A stretch of 64,000 bases of DNA from Merdimonas faecis. Lineage in GTDB: Bacteria > Bacillota > Clostridia > Lachnospirales > Lachnospiraceae. This document shows, piece by piece, positions 18,318 to 26,136 of this stretch. The position numbers and the translations under genes are program-made. The first letter of the stretch is position 1, and each line of letters begins with the position of its first letter. The stretch covers positions 1 through 64,000 of the forward strand of contig NZ_MIEH01000018.1 of the NCBI RefSeq assembly GCF_001754075.1. The letters are read 5' to 3'. The notes under the pieces were generated by a model. It searched no databases, was not told the DNA's origin, and was given only the letters and a program-made list of their open reading frames with translations.

Positions 18318-18570
18318 ATATATGAGAAAGCGTTGAAGAGAAGAGTAAGATGGGAAAAAGATGACAGAGAGAGGAGCCGCCGGCTGAAAGCTCCTTACCT
18401 TGGAACCGTCCGAAGACCACCTTGGAGCGGCTGTAAAACAGCACGGTGATTCCGTTATCATCATGAAATGAAGTGGTTCCGGCGTGAAAAAGCCGGTTCA
18501 AACAGGGTGGAACCGCGAGCAGACTCGTCCCTTACAGTATGGATTGCTGTAAGGGACTTTTATATTTTCT
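18318..18570 (+). ncRNA. T-box riboswitch, Thr specifier
   Basis: The leader contains the T-box sequence AGGGTGGAACCGCG (18504-18517). The likely specifier ACC (18416-18418) is in the context gaag-ACC-acc, and anticodon GGT of the tRNA-Thr at 9673 would read it. The terminator stem GTCCCTTACAG/CTGTAAGGGAC (18527-18537 with 18547-18557) is followed by an interrupted T tract. It controls the thioesterase gene and, through it, thrS. This accounts for the gene-free stretch 18287-18618. Confidence 0.92.
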
Positions 18571-18618
18571 TCGACAGCCTGTTTCGATAAAGTTTGTTTG
18601 AAAGGAAGGCGAAAGAGG

Positions 18619-19092
18619 ATGGGTGAGCAGAAAGCTTATCAGCATAAGGTACAGTACTACGAGACGGATCAGATGGGAATCGTCCATCATTCCAACTACA
18701 TCCGCTGGTTTGAAGAAGCCAGGACGGACTATATGGAACGGCTTGGTATAGGCTATGAGAAGATGGAGGAGAAGGGGATCCTAAGCCCCGTATTGTCAGT
18801 GACCGCAGACTACCTGCGGATGGTGCATTTTGGAGATACAGTCAGTATTGAATGTCAGATCAGGGAATATAACGGGATCAAGCTGACGCTTGTATATGAT
18901 GTGGTCCTTGATAAGACAGGGATGGTGCACTGCCGGGGCACATCGAAACACTGCTTTATCAACCGGGAAGGAAGACCATTATCCCTGAAACATTCCGCAC
19001 CGGAGTTCCACGAAATGTTCATGAAGGACATGCAGGAAAGAAAAAAACCGGAAGAGAAGACAAAAAAGGAAGATAAACAGAAAAAAGAATAG
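18619..19092 (+). CDS. acyl-CoA thioesterase, YbgC/FadM hotdog family
   Basis: The 157-residue hotdog-fold protein has the 4HBT signature YYETDQMGIVHHSNYIRWFE (about 12-31), including the catalytic Asp. Members hydrolyse acyl-CoA thioesters; the substrate is not predictable here. It has a lysine/glutamate-rich C-terminal tail of about 20 residues. The start is ATG 18619, with AAAGGAAGG upstream. It is the first gene behind the Thr T-box and lies 28 nt before thrS, an unexpected partner for a threonyl-tRNA synthetase. Confidence 0.87.
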   Translation: MGEQKAYQHKVQYYETDQMGIVHHSNYIRWFEEARTDYMERLGIGYEKMEEKGILSPVLSVTADYLRMVHFGDTVSIECQIREYNGIKLTLVYDVVLDKTGMVHCRGTSKHCFINREGRPLSLKHSAPEFHEMFMKDMQERKKPEEKTKKEDKQKKE

Positions 19093-19120
19093 AGACCAAA
19101 AAAGAAAGGAAGAGAAGACT

Positions 19121-21049
19121 ATGAAAATCACATTGAAAGACGGAACGGTCAAAGAGTATGAAAGCAAGATGTCCGTGCTTGATATTGCAAAGGATATCAG
19201 CGAAGGGCTGGCAAGAGCAGCGACTTCTGCCAAGGTAAACGGCGAGATCACGGATCTCCGGACAGAGGTAGGCGAGGACTGTGAACTGGAAATCCTGACC
19301 TTTGATTCTGAGGATGGGAAGGGAGCATTCTGGCATACCACTTCTCATATCATGGCTCAGGCTGTCAAACGGCTGTATCCGGAGACAAAGCTGGCTATCG
19401 GACCGTCCATCGATCATGGATTCTACTATGACCTGGACCGCGAGACGCCGTTCGTGGCAGAGGATCTGGAAAAGATCGAGGCTGAGATGAAGAAGATCGT
19501 AAAAGAGGCACTGCCGATCGAGCGGTTTACGAAAACAAGAGAAGAAGCGGTTCGCTATTTTGAGGAACAGGGCGAATCATATAAAGTAGAGCTGGTAGAG
19601 GATCTGCCGGAAGGCGAAGAGATCAGCTTCTACCGCCAGGGAGAGTTTGTGGACTTATGTGCAGGACCGCATCTTATGTCCACAAAAGGCGTTAAGGCCG
19701 TCAAGCTGACAAGCCTTGCCGGAGCATACTGGAGAGGAAGCGAAAAGAACAAGATGCTTACCCGTATCTACGGAATTTCTTATCCGAAGAAGTCACAGCT
19801 GGACGAGTATCTCCACATGATGGAAGAGGCAAAGAAGAGGGATCACAGAAAGCTGGGAAGAGAACTCGGCATCTTCATGATGTGCGATGAAGGACCGGGA
19901 TTCCCATTCTTCCTTCCAAAGGGAATGGTTCTGAAAAATACACTGCTTGATTACTGGAGAGAGCTGCATAAGAAAAACGGATATGTGGAGATTTCCACAC
20001 CGCTGATCTTAAGCCGCCATCTGTGGGAAAATTCCGGTCACTGGGATCATTATAAGGATAATATGTATACGACACAGATCGACGGGGAAGACTTTGCGGT
20101 AAAACCGATGAACTGTCCTGGAGGTATGCTGGTCTACAAATCAGAGCCCCGCTCCTATAAGGATCTGCCGCTGCGCGCCGGTGAGCTTGGAATCGTGCAC
20201 AGACATGAAAAATCCGGAGCGCTCCACGGACTGTTCCGTGTAAGATGCTTCACACAGGATGACGCACACATTTTCATGACACCGGATCAGATCCGGGACG
20301 AGATCAAAGGCGTGGCAAGACTGATCGATGAGATCTACAGCCTGTTTGGCTTTAAGTATCATGTAGAGCTTTCCACCCGTCCGGAGGACAGCATGGGAAG
20401 CGACGAGGACTGGGAGATGGCGACAGAGGGCTTAAGAGGCGCGCTGGACGATCTGGGTCTGGACTATGTGATCAACGAAGGAGACGGCGCTTTCTATGGA
20501 CCGAAGATCGACTTCCATCTGGAAGATTCTATCGGAAGAACCTGGCAGTGCGGTACGATCCAGCTGGATATGCAGATGCCGCAGCGCTTTGATCTGGAGT
20601 ATACGGGAGCGGATGGAGAGAAGCACCGTCCGATCATGATCCACAGAGTGGCCTTTGGTTCTATCGAGCGTTTTATTGGTATCCTGATCGAGCATTTTGC
20701 CGGTGCTTTCCCGACCTGGCTTGCACCGGTACAGGTGAAGGTCCTGCCGATCTCCGATAAATATATGGATTACGGAAAAGAAGTGCTGGCAAAGCTGGAT
20801 GCTGCAGGAATCAGAGCTGAGATCGATACCAGAGCGGAAAAGATCGGCTACAAGATCCGTGAAGCTCAGATGAATAAGATCCCATACATGCTGGTAGTCG
20901 GAGCGAAGGAAGAAGAAGCCGGGGCGGTATCTGTCAGAAGCCGTTTCGCAGGAGACGAAGGGCAGAAGAGCCTGGATGTATTCATTCAGGATGTGAAGGA
21001 AGAGATCGCGGGCAAGGTACAGCGCGAGGTAGAGAGAGAAGAAGAATAA
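19121..21049 (+). CDS. thrS: threonyl-tRNA synthetase
   Basis: The 642-residue class II synthetase has an N-terminal TGS domain (about 1-62) and an editing domain with HxxxH in HTTSHIMAQAVKRL (about 70-84). YRQGEFVDLCAGPH follows, then the catalytic core with motif 2 (GIVHRHEKSGALHGLFRVR, about 358-376) and motif 3 near FGSIERFIG. The C-terminal anticodon-binding domain spans about 535-640. Zn-binding Cys is in MNCPGGM. Expression depends on readthrough of the Thr T-box upstream of the thioesterase gene. Confidence 0.97.
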   Translation: MKITLKDGTVKEYESKMSVLDIAKDISEGLARAATSAKVNGEITDLRTEVGEDCELEILTFDSEDGKGAFWHTTSHIMAQAVKRLYPETKLAIGPSIDHGFYYDLDRETPFVAEDLEKIEAEMKKIVKEALPIERFTKTREEAVRYFEEQGESYKVELVEDLPEGEEISFYRQGEFVDLCAGPHLMSTKGVKAVKLTSLAGAYWRGSEKNKMLTRIYGISYPKKSQLDEYLHMMEEAKKRDHRKLGRELGIFMMCDEGPGFPFFLPKGMVLKNTLLDYWRELHKKNGYVEISTPLILSRHLWENSGHWDHYKDNMYTTQIDGEDFAVKPMNCPGGMLVYKSEPRSYKDLPLRAGELGIVHRHEKSGALHGLFRVRCFTQDDAHIFMTPDQIRDEIKGVARLIDEIYSLFGFKYHVELSTRPEDSMGSDEDWEMATEGLRGALDDLGLDYVINEGDGAFYGPKIDFHLEDSIGRTWQCGTIQLDMQMPQRFDLEYTGADGEKHRPIMIHRVAFGSIERFIGILIEHFAGAFPTWLAPVQVKVLPISDKYMDYGKEVLAKLDAAGIRAEIDTRAEKIGYKIREAQMNKIPYMLVVGAKEEEAGAVSVRSRFAGDEGQKSLDVFIQDVKEEIAGKVQREVEREEE

Positions 21050-21125
21050 GCTTCTGATCTGTTTAAAATTTTGAAAAAATGGGCATTATATACCTTGATA
21101 TTCAAAAAGAACAGGAGGGAATATG

Positions 21126-21443
21126 ATGCCGGAACTGAAATGTACGGTACAGACATGTACGCATAATGTAGATTACTACTGCAGCCTTGACCACATTACG
21201 GTGGGAGGAAATTCGGCAAAGCAGGCGGAGGATACCTGCTGTGACAGCTTTGAGAAGCGTAAAAGCAACACCACCAGCAATACGATGGCGGACGCTTCTT
21301 CCTTCAGCAGCATCGACTGCAAAGCGCAGAACTGCATGTATAATGAAGGGTGCCAGTGCCATGCCGGAAAGATCAGTGTAGAGGGCGGAGGCGCCTGTCG
21401 GTGCCAGGAAACAGCCTGTGCCACGTTCCAGAAAGAGTGTTAA
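21126..21443 (+). CDS. DUF1540 cysteine-rich protein, two repeats
   Basis: The 105-residue protein contains two copies of a DUF1540-type unit. The first is CTVQTCTHNVDYYCSLDHITVGG with DTCCDSF, the second CKAQNCMYNEGCQCHAGKISVEGG with TACATF. They are joined by a Ser/Thr/Asn-rich linker. Cysteine spacing suggests metal binding. ATG 21126 sits 6 nt after AGGAGGG; ATG 21123 is closer than optimal. The family is common in Clostridia and has no known function. A long palindrome begins 3 nt after the stop codon. Confidence 0.85.
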   Translation: MPELKCTVQTCTHNVDYYCSLDHITVGGNSAKQAEDTCCDSFEKRKSNTTSNTMADASSFSSIDCKAQNCMYNEGCQCHAGKISVEGGGACRCQETACATFQKEC

Positions 21444-21445
21444 TG

Positions 21446-21489
21446 CAAATGGGGACGGGGGATTTTTGAAAATCCCCCGTCCCCATTTG
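21446..21489. repeat. GGGGAC/GTCCCC palindrome, copy A
   Basis: The two arms are perfectly complementary over 21 bp (CAAATGGGGACGGGGG... and its complement), with a 2-nt loop. Three related palindromes lie at 36729-36769, 39656-39711 and 54039-54076. This copy lies between the DUF1540 gene and the metA promoter and could also stop transcription, although no T run follows. Confidence 0.9.
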
Positions 21490-21493
21490 AGTG

Positions 21494-21522
21494 TTGACGG
21501 TATTTTGCCGGAAGGGTATAAT
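21494..21522 (+). promoter_or_regulatory. promoter of metA
   Basis: TTGACG (21494-21499) and TATAAT (21517-21522) are 17 bp apart, starting 5 bp after the copy A palindrome. Confidence 0.85.
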
Positions 21523-21559
21523 AAATTTAATGCTCTAATGAAAAGAAGGAGAATCGATT

Positions 21560-22480
21560 ATGCCGATCAGAGTACAGAATGATCTTCCGGTCAAGGAAAT
21601 ACTGGAAAAAGAAAATATATTTGTGATGGACGAGCACCGGGCGACGCATCAGGATATCCGGCCCATTAAGATCGGGCTTCTGAACCTGATGCCGTTAAAG
21701 GAGGATACGGAACTTCAGATCCTGCGCTCTTTGTCCAACACGCCGCTGCAGGTGGACGTGACGTTTGTGATGGTCTCTTCACACACATCGAAAAATACGC
21801 CCACCAGCCATCTGAATAAATTTTACTATAAGTTTAGTGAGATCAGAGAGAGAAAATTTGACGGATTCATTATTACCGGTGCCCCGGTGGAACAGATCCC
21901 TTTTGAAGAGGTGGATTACTGGGAAGAGCTTAAGGAGATCATGGAATGGAGCAAGACGCATGTGACATCTACCCTGCATCTTTGCTGGGGAGCCCAGGCC
22001 GGTATGTATTATCATTACGGAATAAATAAAGCGCCGCTGGAGGAGAAGGTGTTCGGTGTCTTCTGGCACAAGGTGCTGAACAGGAAGATCCCACTGGTAA
22101 GAGGCTTTGACGATGTGTTTCTGGCGCCTCATTCCCGGCATACCGAAACACCGATTGAAAAGGTGCGTGCCGATGACCGTCTGACGATCCTGGCGGAATC
22201 AGAAGAAGCGGGGCTTTTCCTTGCCATGGCAGGAGGAGGCCGTCAGATCTTCGTGATGGGGCATCCGGAATATGACCGGGTGACGCTGGATCAGGAATAT
22301 AAAAGAGACCTCTCCAAAGGCCTTAAGATCCGGATGCCGGAAAATTATTATCCCGAAGACGATCCAAAGATCCGCCCCCTGCTTACCTGGCGGGCCACAG
22401 CCAACAACCTTTATACCAACTGGCTGAACTATTACGTGTATCAGGTGACCCCTTACGACCTGTACGGGACGCCGTTTTAA
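21560..22480 (+). CDS. metA: homoserine O-acyltransferase (predicted acetyltransferase)
   Basis: MetA acylates homoserine in methionine synthesis. The class I glutamine-amidotransferase-like fold shows the acyl-enzyme Cys at C142 ([11 protein letters not shown]) and a conserved His in MGHPEYDR. Residue 111 is Glu ([10 protein letters not shown]). In characterised MetA proteins Glu at this position goes with acetyl-CoA use and Gly with succinyl-CoA, so this is predicted to make O-acetylhomoserine. The length of 306 is typical. It is a single-gene unit, and its stop lies 1 nt from the stop of the convergent channel gene. Confidence 0.93.
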   Translation: MPIRVQNDLPVKEILEKENIFVMDEHRATHQDIRPIKIGLLNLMPLKEDTELQILRSLSNTPLQVDVTFVMVSSHTSKNTPTSHLNKFYYKFSEIRERKFDGFIITGAPVEQIPFEEVDYWEELKEIMEWSKTHVTSTLHLCWGAQAGMYYHYGINKAPLEEKVFGVFWHKVLNRKIPLVRGFDDVFLAPHSRHTETPIEKVRADDRLTILAESEEAGLFLAMAGGGRQIFVMGHPEYDRVTLDQEYKRDLSKGLKIRMPENYYPEDDPKIRPLLTWRATANNLYTNWLNYYVYQVTPYDLYGTPF

Positions 22481-22481
22481 A

Positions 22482-23690
22482 CTAAAGATCAATATCCTCG
22501 GCATCAGACATATGGGCCTGGGTATAAATGATAACCACATCCCCTTCGCGAAGGATCATCTTCCCGTTGGGGATCAGTACTTTTTTCTGGCGTTTTACGA
22601 GGACCACGATGGAGTGGCGGGAAATGTTAAGATCACGGATCCTTTCACCGATCCAGGGATGACTGCGCTGAAGGACCAGTTCTTTTAATTTGATCCGTTC
22701 CTTGGGATCATGGAAGGATTCGGCGCCAAGGATCAGGACATCGCCGGCGCGCAGCATCATATTTCCCCGGGGGACCAGGATCTTATACTCCCGCTGGATG
22801 GCGGCGACAATGATCCGGTCCGGGAGATGGAGCTGATGGATAGTGTGGTCTATCCATTCGTCCTGCTCGGAGAGCGGAAGACGGATGAAATGAATATCGC
22901 TTTCCTGGCCATATTCGCTGATACGCTTGATCCGGGAATACTGGTCGACGAATCCGGCGGATATAATACCGGTAGGGATAGCGACCATGCCCACACCCAG
23001 AAAAGTAATAAAGATGCCAAACATTTTCCCGAGAGTGGTTACAGGATAAATGTCCCCGTATCCTACGGTCAGCAGGGTAGAGGCGGCCCACCAGATTCCG
23101 GAAAAGGCATTCTGGAATACTTCGGGCTGTGCTTCGTGTTCCAGGCTGTACATGCAGAGACTGGAGCCGAGCATCAGCATCAGGATGATAAAGACGGAGG
23201 ACATCAGCTGCTGTTTCTTCCCTGCAATGACTTCTCCGATCACGTTCAGCGAATCATAATAGGAGTTGATCCGGAACAGGCGGAAGATCCGGATGATCCG
23301 GAGCATCCGGAATGCAACGGCACCTGAAGGGAAAAATATTGGCAGGTAGTGAGGAAGGAAACATAAAAGGTCTACCACACCGGTAAAGGACAAGACGTAT
23401 TTCCGGATGGCGAGAGGCTGGGACAGTTGTGGATAGAGATATTTGGCGGTCCAGACTCTTAAGATATAATCGACGAAAAAGAGAGCGACGGTCGCTTCGT
23501 CAAGAGTGACCAGGAGCTCTCCATATTTATATTTCAGATCATGAAAGGTATACATGATGCTGGTTGTCAGGTTTAAAAGAATACAAAATGCGTTGAACAG
23601 ATCATAGGCTCTGCTGGGATAATCGTACTTTGTACCTACCTCGATAATTTCAAACACACGTTTTCTGCGCTTTTCCCACTGCGGACTCAT
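22482..23690 (-). CDS. voltage-gated-type K+ channel with C-terminal TrkA_C domains
   Basis: The 402-residue channel has six TM helices. An S4-like helix carries Arg at every third position (RMLRIIRIFRLFR), and the selectivity filter is TVGYGD. The cytoplasmic tail has two TrkA_C-like segments (about 255-320 and 335-400, the second with PNGKMILREGDVVIIY), which usually gate by binding a small ligand. The start is ATG 23690, preceded by GGGAGG; an earlier in-frame ATG lacks a site. It acts in the cell membrane. There is no terminator between it and metA. Confidence 0.88.
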   Translation of the reverse strand: MSPQWEKRRKRVFEIIEVGTKYDYPSRAYDLFNAFCILLNLTTSIMYTFHDLKYKYGELLVTLDEATVALFFVDYILRVWTAKYLYPQLSQPLAIRKYVLSFTGVVDLLCFLPHYLPIFFPSGAVAFRMLRIIRIFRLFRINSYYDSLNVIGEVIAGKKQQLMSSVFIILMLMLGSSLCMYSLEHEAQPEVFQNAFSGIWWAASTLLTVGYGDIYPVTTLGKMFGIFITFLGVGMVAIPTGIISAGFVDQYSRIKRISEYGQESDIHFIRLPLSEQDEWIDHTIHQLHLPDRIIVAAIQREYKILVPRGNMMLRAGDVLILGAESFHDPKERIKLKELVLQRSHPWIGERIRDLNISRHSIVVLVKRQKKVLIPNGKMILREGDVVIIYTQAHMSDAEDIDL

Positions 23691-23881
23691 AACTGCTTCC
23701 TCCCGAAATCTGTCAAGTCTTTTTCCCATTGTACTATAGCCATGGCAGATTTTCTATTCTTATTGTTTTGGCTCTATTCTTGAATAGACAGAATTTTGAA
23801 GAAACAAGATATGCCAGGATATGAATAAAGACTTAGAGAACGTCATAGAATGTATCAGGAAAATTGTTCGTAAAAAAGTAC

Positions 23882-23910
23882 TTGCGTAAATAAGCTATAT
23901 ATGTTAGTAT
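23882..23910 (+). promoter_or_regulatory. candidate promoter of short transcript
   Basis: TTGCGT (23882-23887) and TAGTAT (23905-23910) are spaced 17 bp and lie 38 bp before a strong intrinsic terminator, with no coding sequence between. Confidence 0.45.
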
Positions 23911-23916
23911 GCACCT

Positions 23917-23985
23917 GTAGAAAAACAAGATATTGTGCAATATAGATAAAACTCCGAAGAAGGAAAACTTCCGGAGTTTTTTTGT
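23917..23985 (+). ncRNA. candidate small RNA of about 70 nt
   Basis: Between a plausible promoter and a strong terminator lies a segment with no open frame. It contains the short palindrome ATATTGTGCAATAT (23930-23943), then the terminator hairpin. I see no match to a known RNA family. The intergenic region 23691-24276 otherwise holds the channel gene's own upstream region and the symporter promoter; the AT-rich stretch 23986-24112 shows nothing recognisable. This is inference from signals alone. Confidence 0.35.
23948..23983 (+). terminator. strong intrinsic terminator in intergenic region
   Basis: AAAACTCCG (23948-23956) pairs with CGGAGTTTT (23972-23980) and the stem extends inward with AAG/CTT. 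Seven T residues follow. It does not follow any plus-strand gene, because the nearest upstream gene, the channel, is on the minus strand. It therefore ends a separate transcript. Confidence 0.85.
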
Positions 23986-24112
23986 TTTCTATTCAATATG
24001 CAGAAAATTCAAAACAAAGCAATAGTTATATAATTAACAATCTTGAAATGTAAAGAAAAATCTTAATATTTTAGTGAAAATGACGAATAACATGTCATTT
24101 TTGTAACGAATA

Positions 24113-24141
24113 TTGAAATTTTCAATACATTCATGTAGAAT
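24113..24141 (+). promoter_or_regulatory. promoter of alanine symporter gene
   Basis: TTGAAA (24113-24118) and TAGAAT (24136-24141) are 17 bp apart. The -35 sits in a small AT-rich inverted repeat (TTGAAATTTTCAA). The leader to ATG 24277 is about 130 nt long, but I see no recognisable riboswitch in it. Confidence 0.62.
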
Positions 24142-24276
24142 AGAACCTAGGTAAATGGAAGTCAGGAAAACCATGGAAGGAGGTATCGTTTTCCTGCTGA
24201 ATGTGTAACGAAATTCCAACAAAGATGCATGTGAAGACCAAGGAAAAAAAGAAGAGAAAAAGGGGGAATTGATTTT

Positions 24277-25671
24277 ATGATGGACGCAATTAACAATGTT
24301 GTTACGACTGTGAATGGTGTCGTTTGGGGCTGGCCAATGATCATCCTGCTTTTGGGAACACATATTTTCATGACGTTCCGTACAGGATTTATTCAGAGAT
24401 ATTCCATCTCCAGAGGTATCAAGCTTTCTGTTACACGAGATCCTGAGGCGGAAGGAGAAGTTTCCCAGTTCGGTGCACTGACAACGGCTCTGGCGGCTAC
24501 CATCGGTACCGGTAACATCATCGGTGTAGGTACAGCTATTGCAATGGGCGGACCCGGAGCGGTTCTGTGGATCTGGCTCAGTGGTGTATTTGGAATCGCT
24601 ACCAAATATTCAGAGTCACTGATCGCTGTAAAATACAGAGTAAAAACAGAAGACGGCCGTATGCAGGGCGGTGCCTTCTATGCACTGGAAAGAGGACTGA
24701 ACATGAAATGGCTCGGTATGCTGTTTGCGATCCTGGCAGGTCTTGCATCCTTCGGTATCGGATGTGCAACTCAGGTAAACGCGATCGCAACAGTTGCCAA
24801 TGAGAACTTTAATATTCCGCCGGCAGCAGTTGGAGTTGTAATCGCAGTTCTGACCGCGATCGTTATCTTTGGCGGTATTAAATCTATCGCAAGCGTATGT
24901 GAAAAGCTGGTGCCGTTCATGGCAATCTTTTATGTACTGGGATGTATCGTTATCCTGTGCATGAACTATGATTTTATTATCCCGGCGATCGTAACGATCT
25001 GCAAGCTGGCCTTCACACCTGGCGCGGCAGCAGGCGGTCTGGTTGGTACCGGTATCCTGATGGCAATGCGTTTCGGTATTGCGAGAGGTCTGTTCTCCAA
25101 TGAATCTGGTATGGGTTCCGCTCCTATCGCAGCGGCAGCCGCACAGACCAGAAACCCGGTACGTCAGGCACTTGTTTCCTCCACAGGTACTTTCTGGGAT
25201 ACAGTAGTTGTATGTCTGATGACAGGCCTTGTACTCGTAACCACTATTATGAAGAACCCGAATATCAATGCAGATGAAGTATCTGACGGCGGTGTTCTTA
25301 CTTCTCTGGCATTCGGACAGATTCCGGTACTCGGACCGGTGATCCTGACGCTTGGTATTATCACCTTTGCATATTCCACCATTCTCGGATGGGCATATTA
25401 CGGAGAGCGTTGTGTGGAATACTTTGCAGGAAGATTTGGAAAGGGTATTCTGATTGGTTACCGCTGTCTGTATATTGCAGTTGCAGTGATCGCACCGGTA
25501 ATCGCACTGGATCTGGTATGGCTGATCGCGGATACGCTGAATGCATTTATGGCGATACCGAACCTGATAGCAGTCCTGCTGCTTTCCAATGATATTGTGC
25601 GTGAGACGAAGAAATACATTAATAATCTGGATATGAAGGACGAGACACCTGTCCCGGTTATTAAGAAATAG
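24277..25671 (+). CDS. alanine/glycine:cation symporter (AGCS family)
   Basis: The 464-residue transporter has about 10-11 TM helices. Family signatures include FGALTTALAATIGTGNIIGV (about 66-85) and RGLFSNESGMGSAPIAAAAA (about 268-287). Members import alanine or glycine with sodium. The start may be ATG 24277 or 24280, after AGGGGGAA. It is a single-gene unit. Its codon choice (for example frequent GGT, GTA and ATC) looks somewhat different from its neighbours and may indicate higher expression, but I did not compute this. Confidence 0.93.
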   Translation: MMDAINNVVTTVNGVVWGWPMIILLLGTHIFMTFRTGFIQRYSISRGIKLSVTRDPEAEGEVSQFGALTTALAATIGTGNIIGVGTAIAMGGPGAVLWIWLSGVFGIATKYSESLIAVKYRVKTEDGRMQGGAFYALERGLNMKWLGMLFAILAGLASFGIGCATQVNAIATVANENFNIPPAAVGVVIAVLTAIVIFGGIKSIASVCEKLVPFMAIFYVLGCIVILCMNYDFIIPAIVTICKLAFTPGAAAGGLVGTGILMAMRFGIARGLFSNESGMGSAPIAAAAAQTRNPVRQALVSSTGTFWDTVVVCLMTGLVLVTTIMKNPNINADEVSDGGVLTSLAFGQIPVLGPVILTLGIITFAYSTILGWAYYGERCVEYFAGRFGKGILIGYRCLYIAVAVIAPVIALDLVWLIADTLNAFMAIPNLIAVLLLSNDIVRETKKYINNLDMKDETPVPVIKK

Positions 25672-25705
25672 GAAGTCGGAAAAGATCATATTTCAAAACT
25701 TTGTC

Positions 25706-25734
25706 TTGACAAATGTACTTTGTTGAATTAAAGT
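25706..25734 (+). promoter_or_regulatory. promoter of Trp T-box/trpXYZ transcript
   Basis: TTGACA (25706-25711) and TAAAGT (25729-25734) are spaced 17 bp. The second Trp T-box of the window uses the same unusual -10, TAAAGT, at the same spacing (50851-50879). Confidence 0.7.
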
Positions 25735-25740
25735 AGTAAG

Positions 25741-26026
25741 CGTAGATAATCAAAAATTAAAAACCGTTGAGAAAGAAGAGTAGCTTATCCGGAGAAATCA
25801 AAGAGAGCGGCAGGCGGTGGGATTGCCGTATGGATCTGATGAGTGAATGGGCTTTTGAGGGCGGCCTGAAATCATAGGAGAGTATGGCTTGTCGGGAACC
25901 GAACCCGTTATCAATCAGGAGTGTATGTTAGTACATGAGAAAAGTGGACGATTCGTCAATTTGAGTGGTACCGCGATGATATGTAAATATTACCGCCTCA
26001 AACCTGGAGTTTGAGGCGGTTTTTTA
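25741..26026 (+). ncRNA. T-box riboswitch, Trp specifier
   Basis: The T-box sequence AGTGGTACCGCG is at 25964-25975. The likely specifier TGG (25848-25850) lies in gaa-TGG-gcttttgagggcg, a context shared with the trpB2 leader (gaa-TGG-acttccaagggcg). The terminator ACCGCCTCAAA/TTTGAGGCGGT (25992-26002 with 26010-26020) is followed by a T run. It predicts control of the following ABC importer by uncharged tRNA-Trp. It fills the gene-free stretch 25672-26136. Confidence 0.92.
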
Positions 26027-26136
26027 TTACATAATATCTTGAGGACGCGGACATTCAAAATATTTTCTCTCCTAACAATGTACGGCTGATGGCAGAGTGC
26101 AGACCGTACCTAAAAAAGAGAAAAGGAGACAAAATC

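Noticed and set aside
22710-23327. 205-codon plus-strand frame inside the K+ channel gene
   Set aside because: It lies wholly opposite the channel coding region and has no domain or ribosome binding site.
24616-25689. 357-codon minus-strand frame opposite the alanine symporter gene
   Set aside because: It shows the same mirror effect, with an abnormal Cys/His/Arg-rich composition and no start signals.
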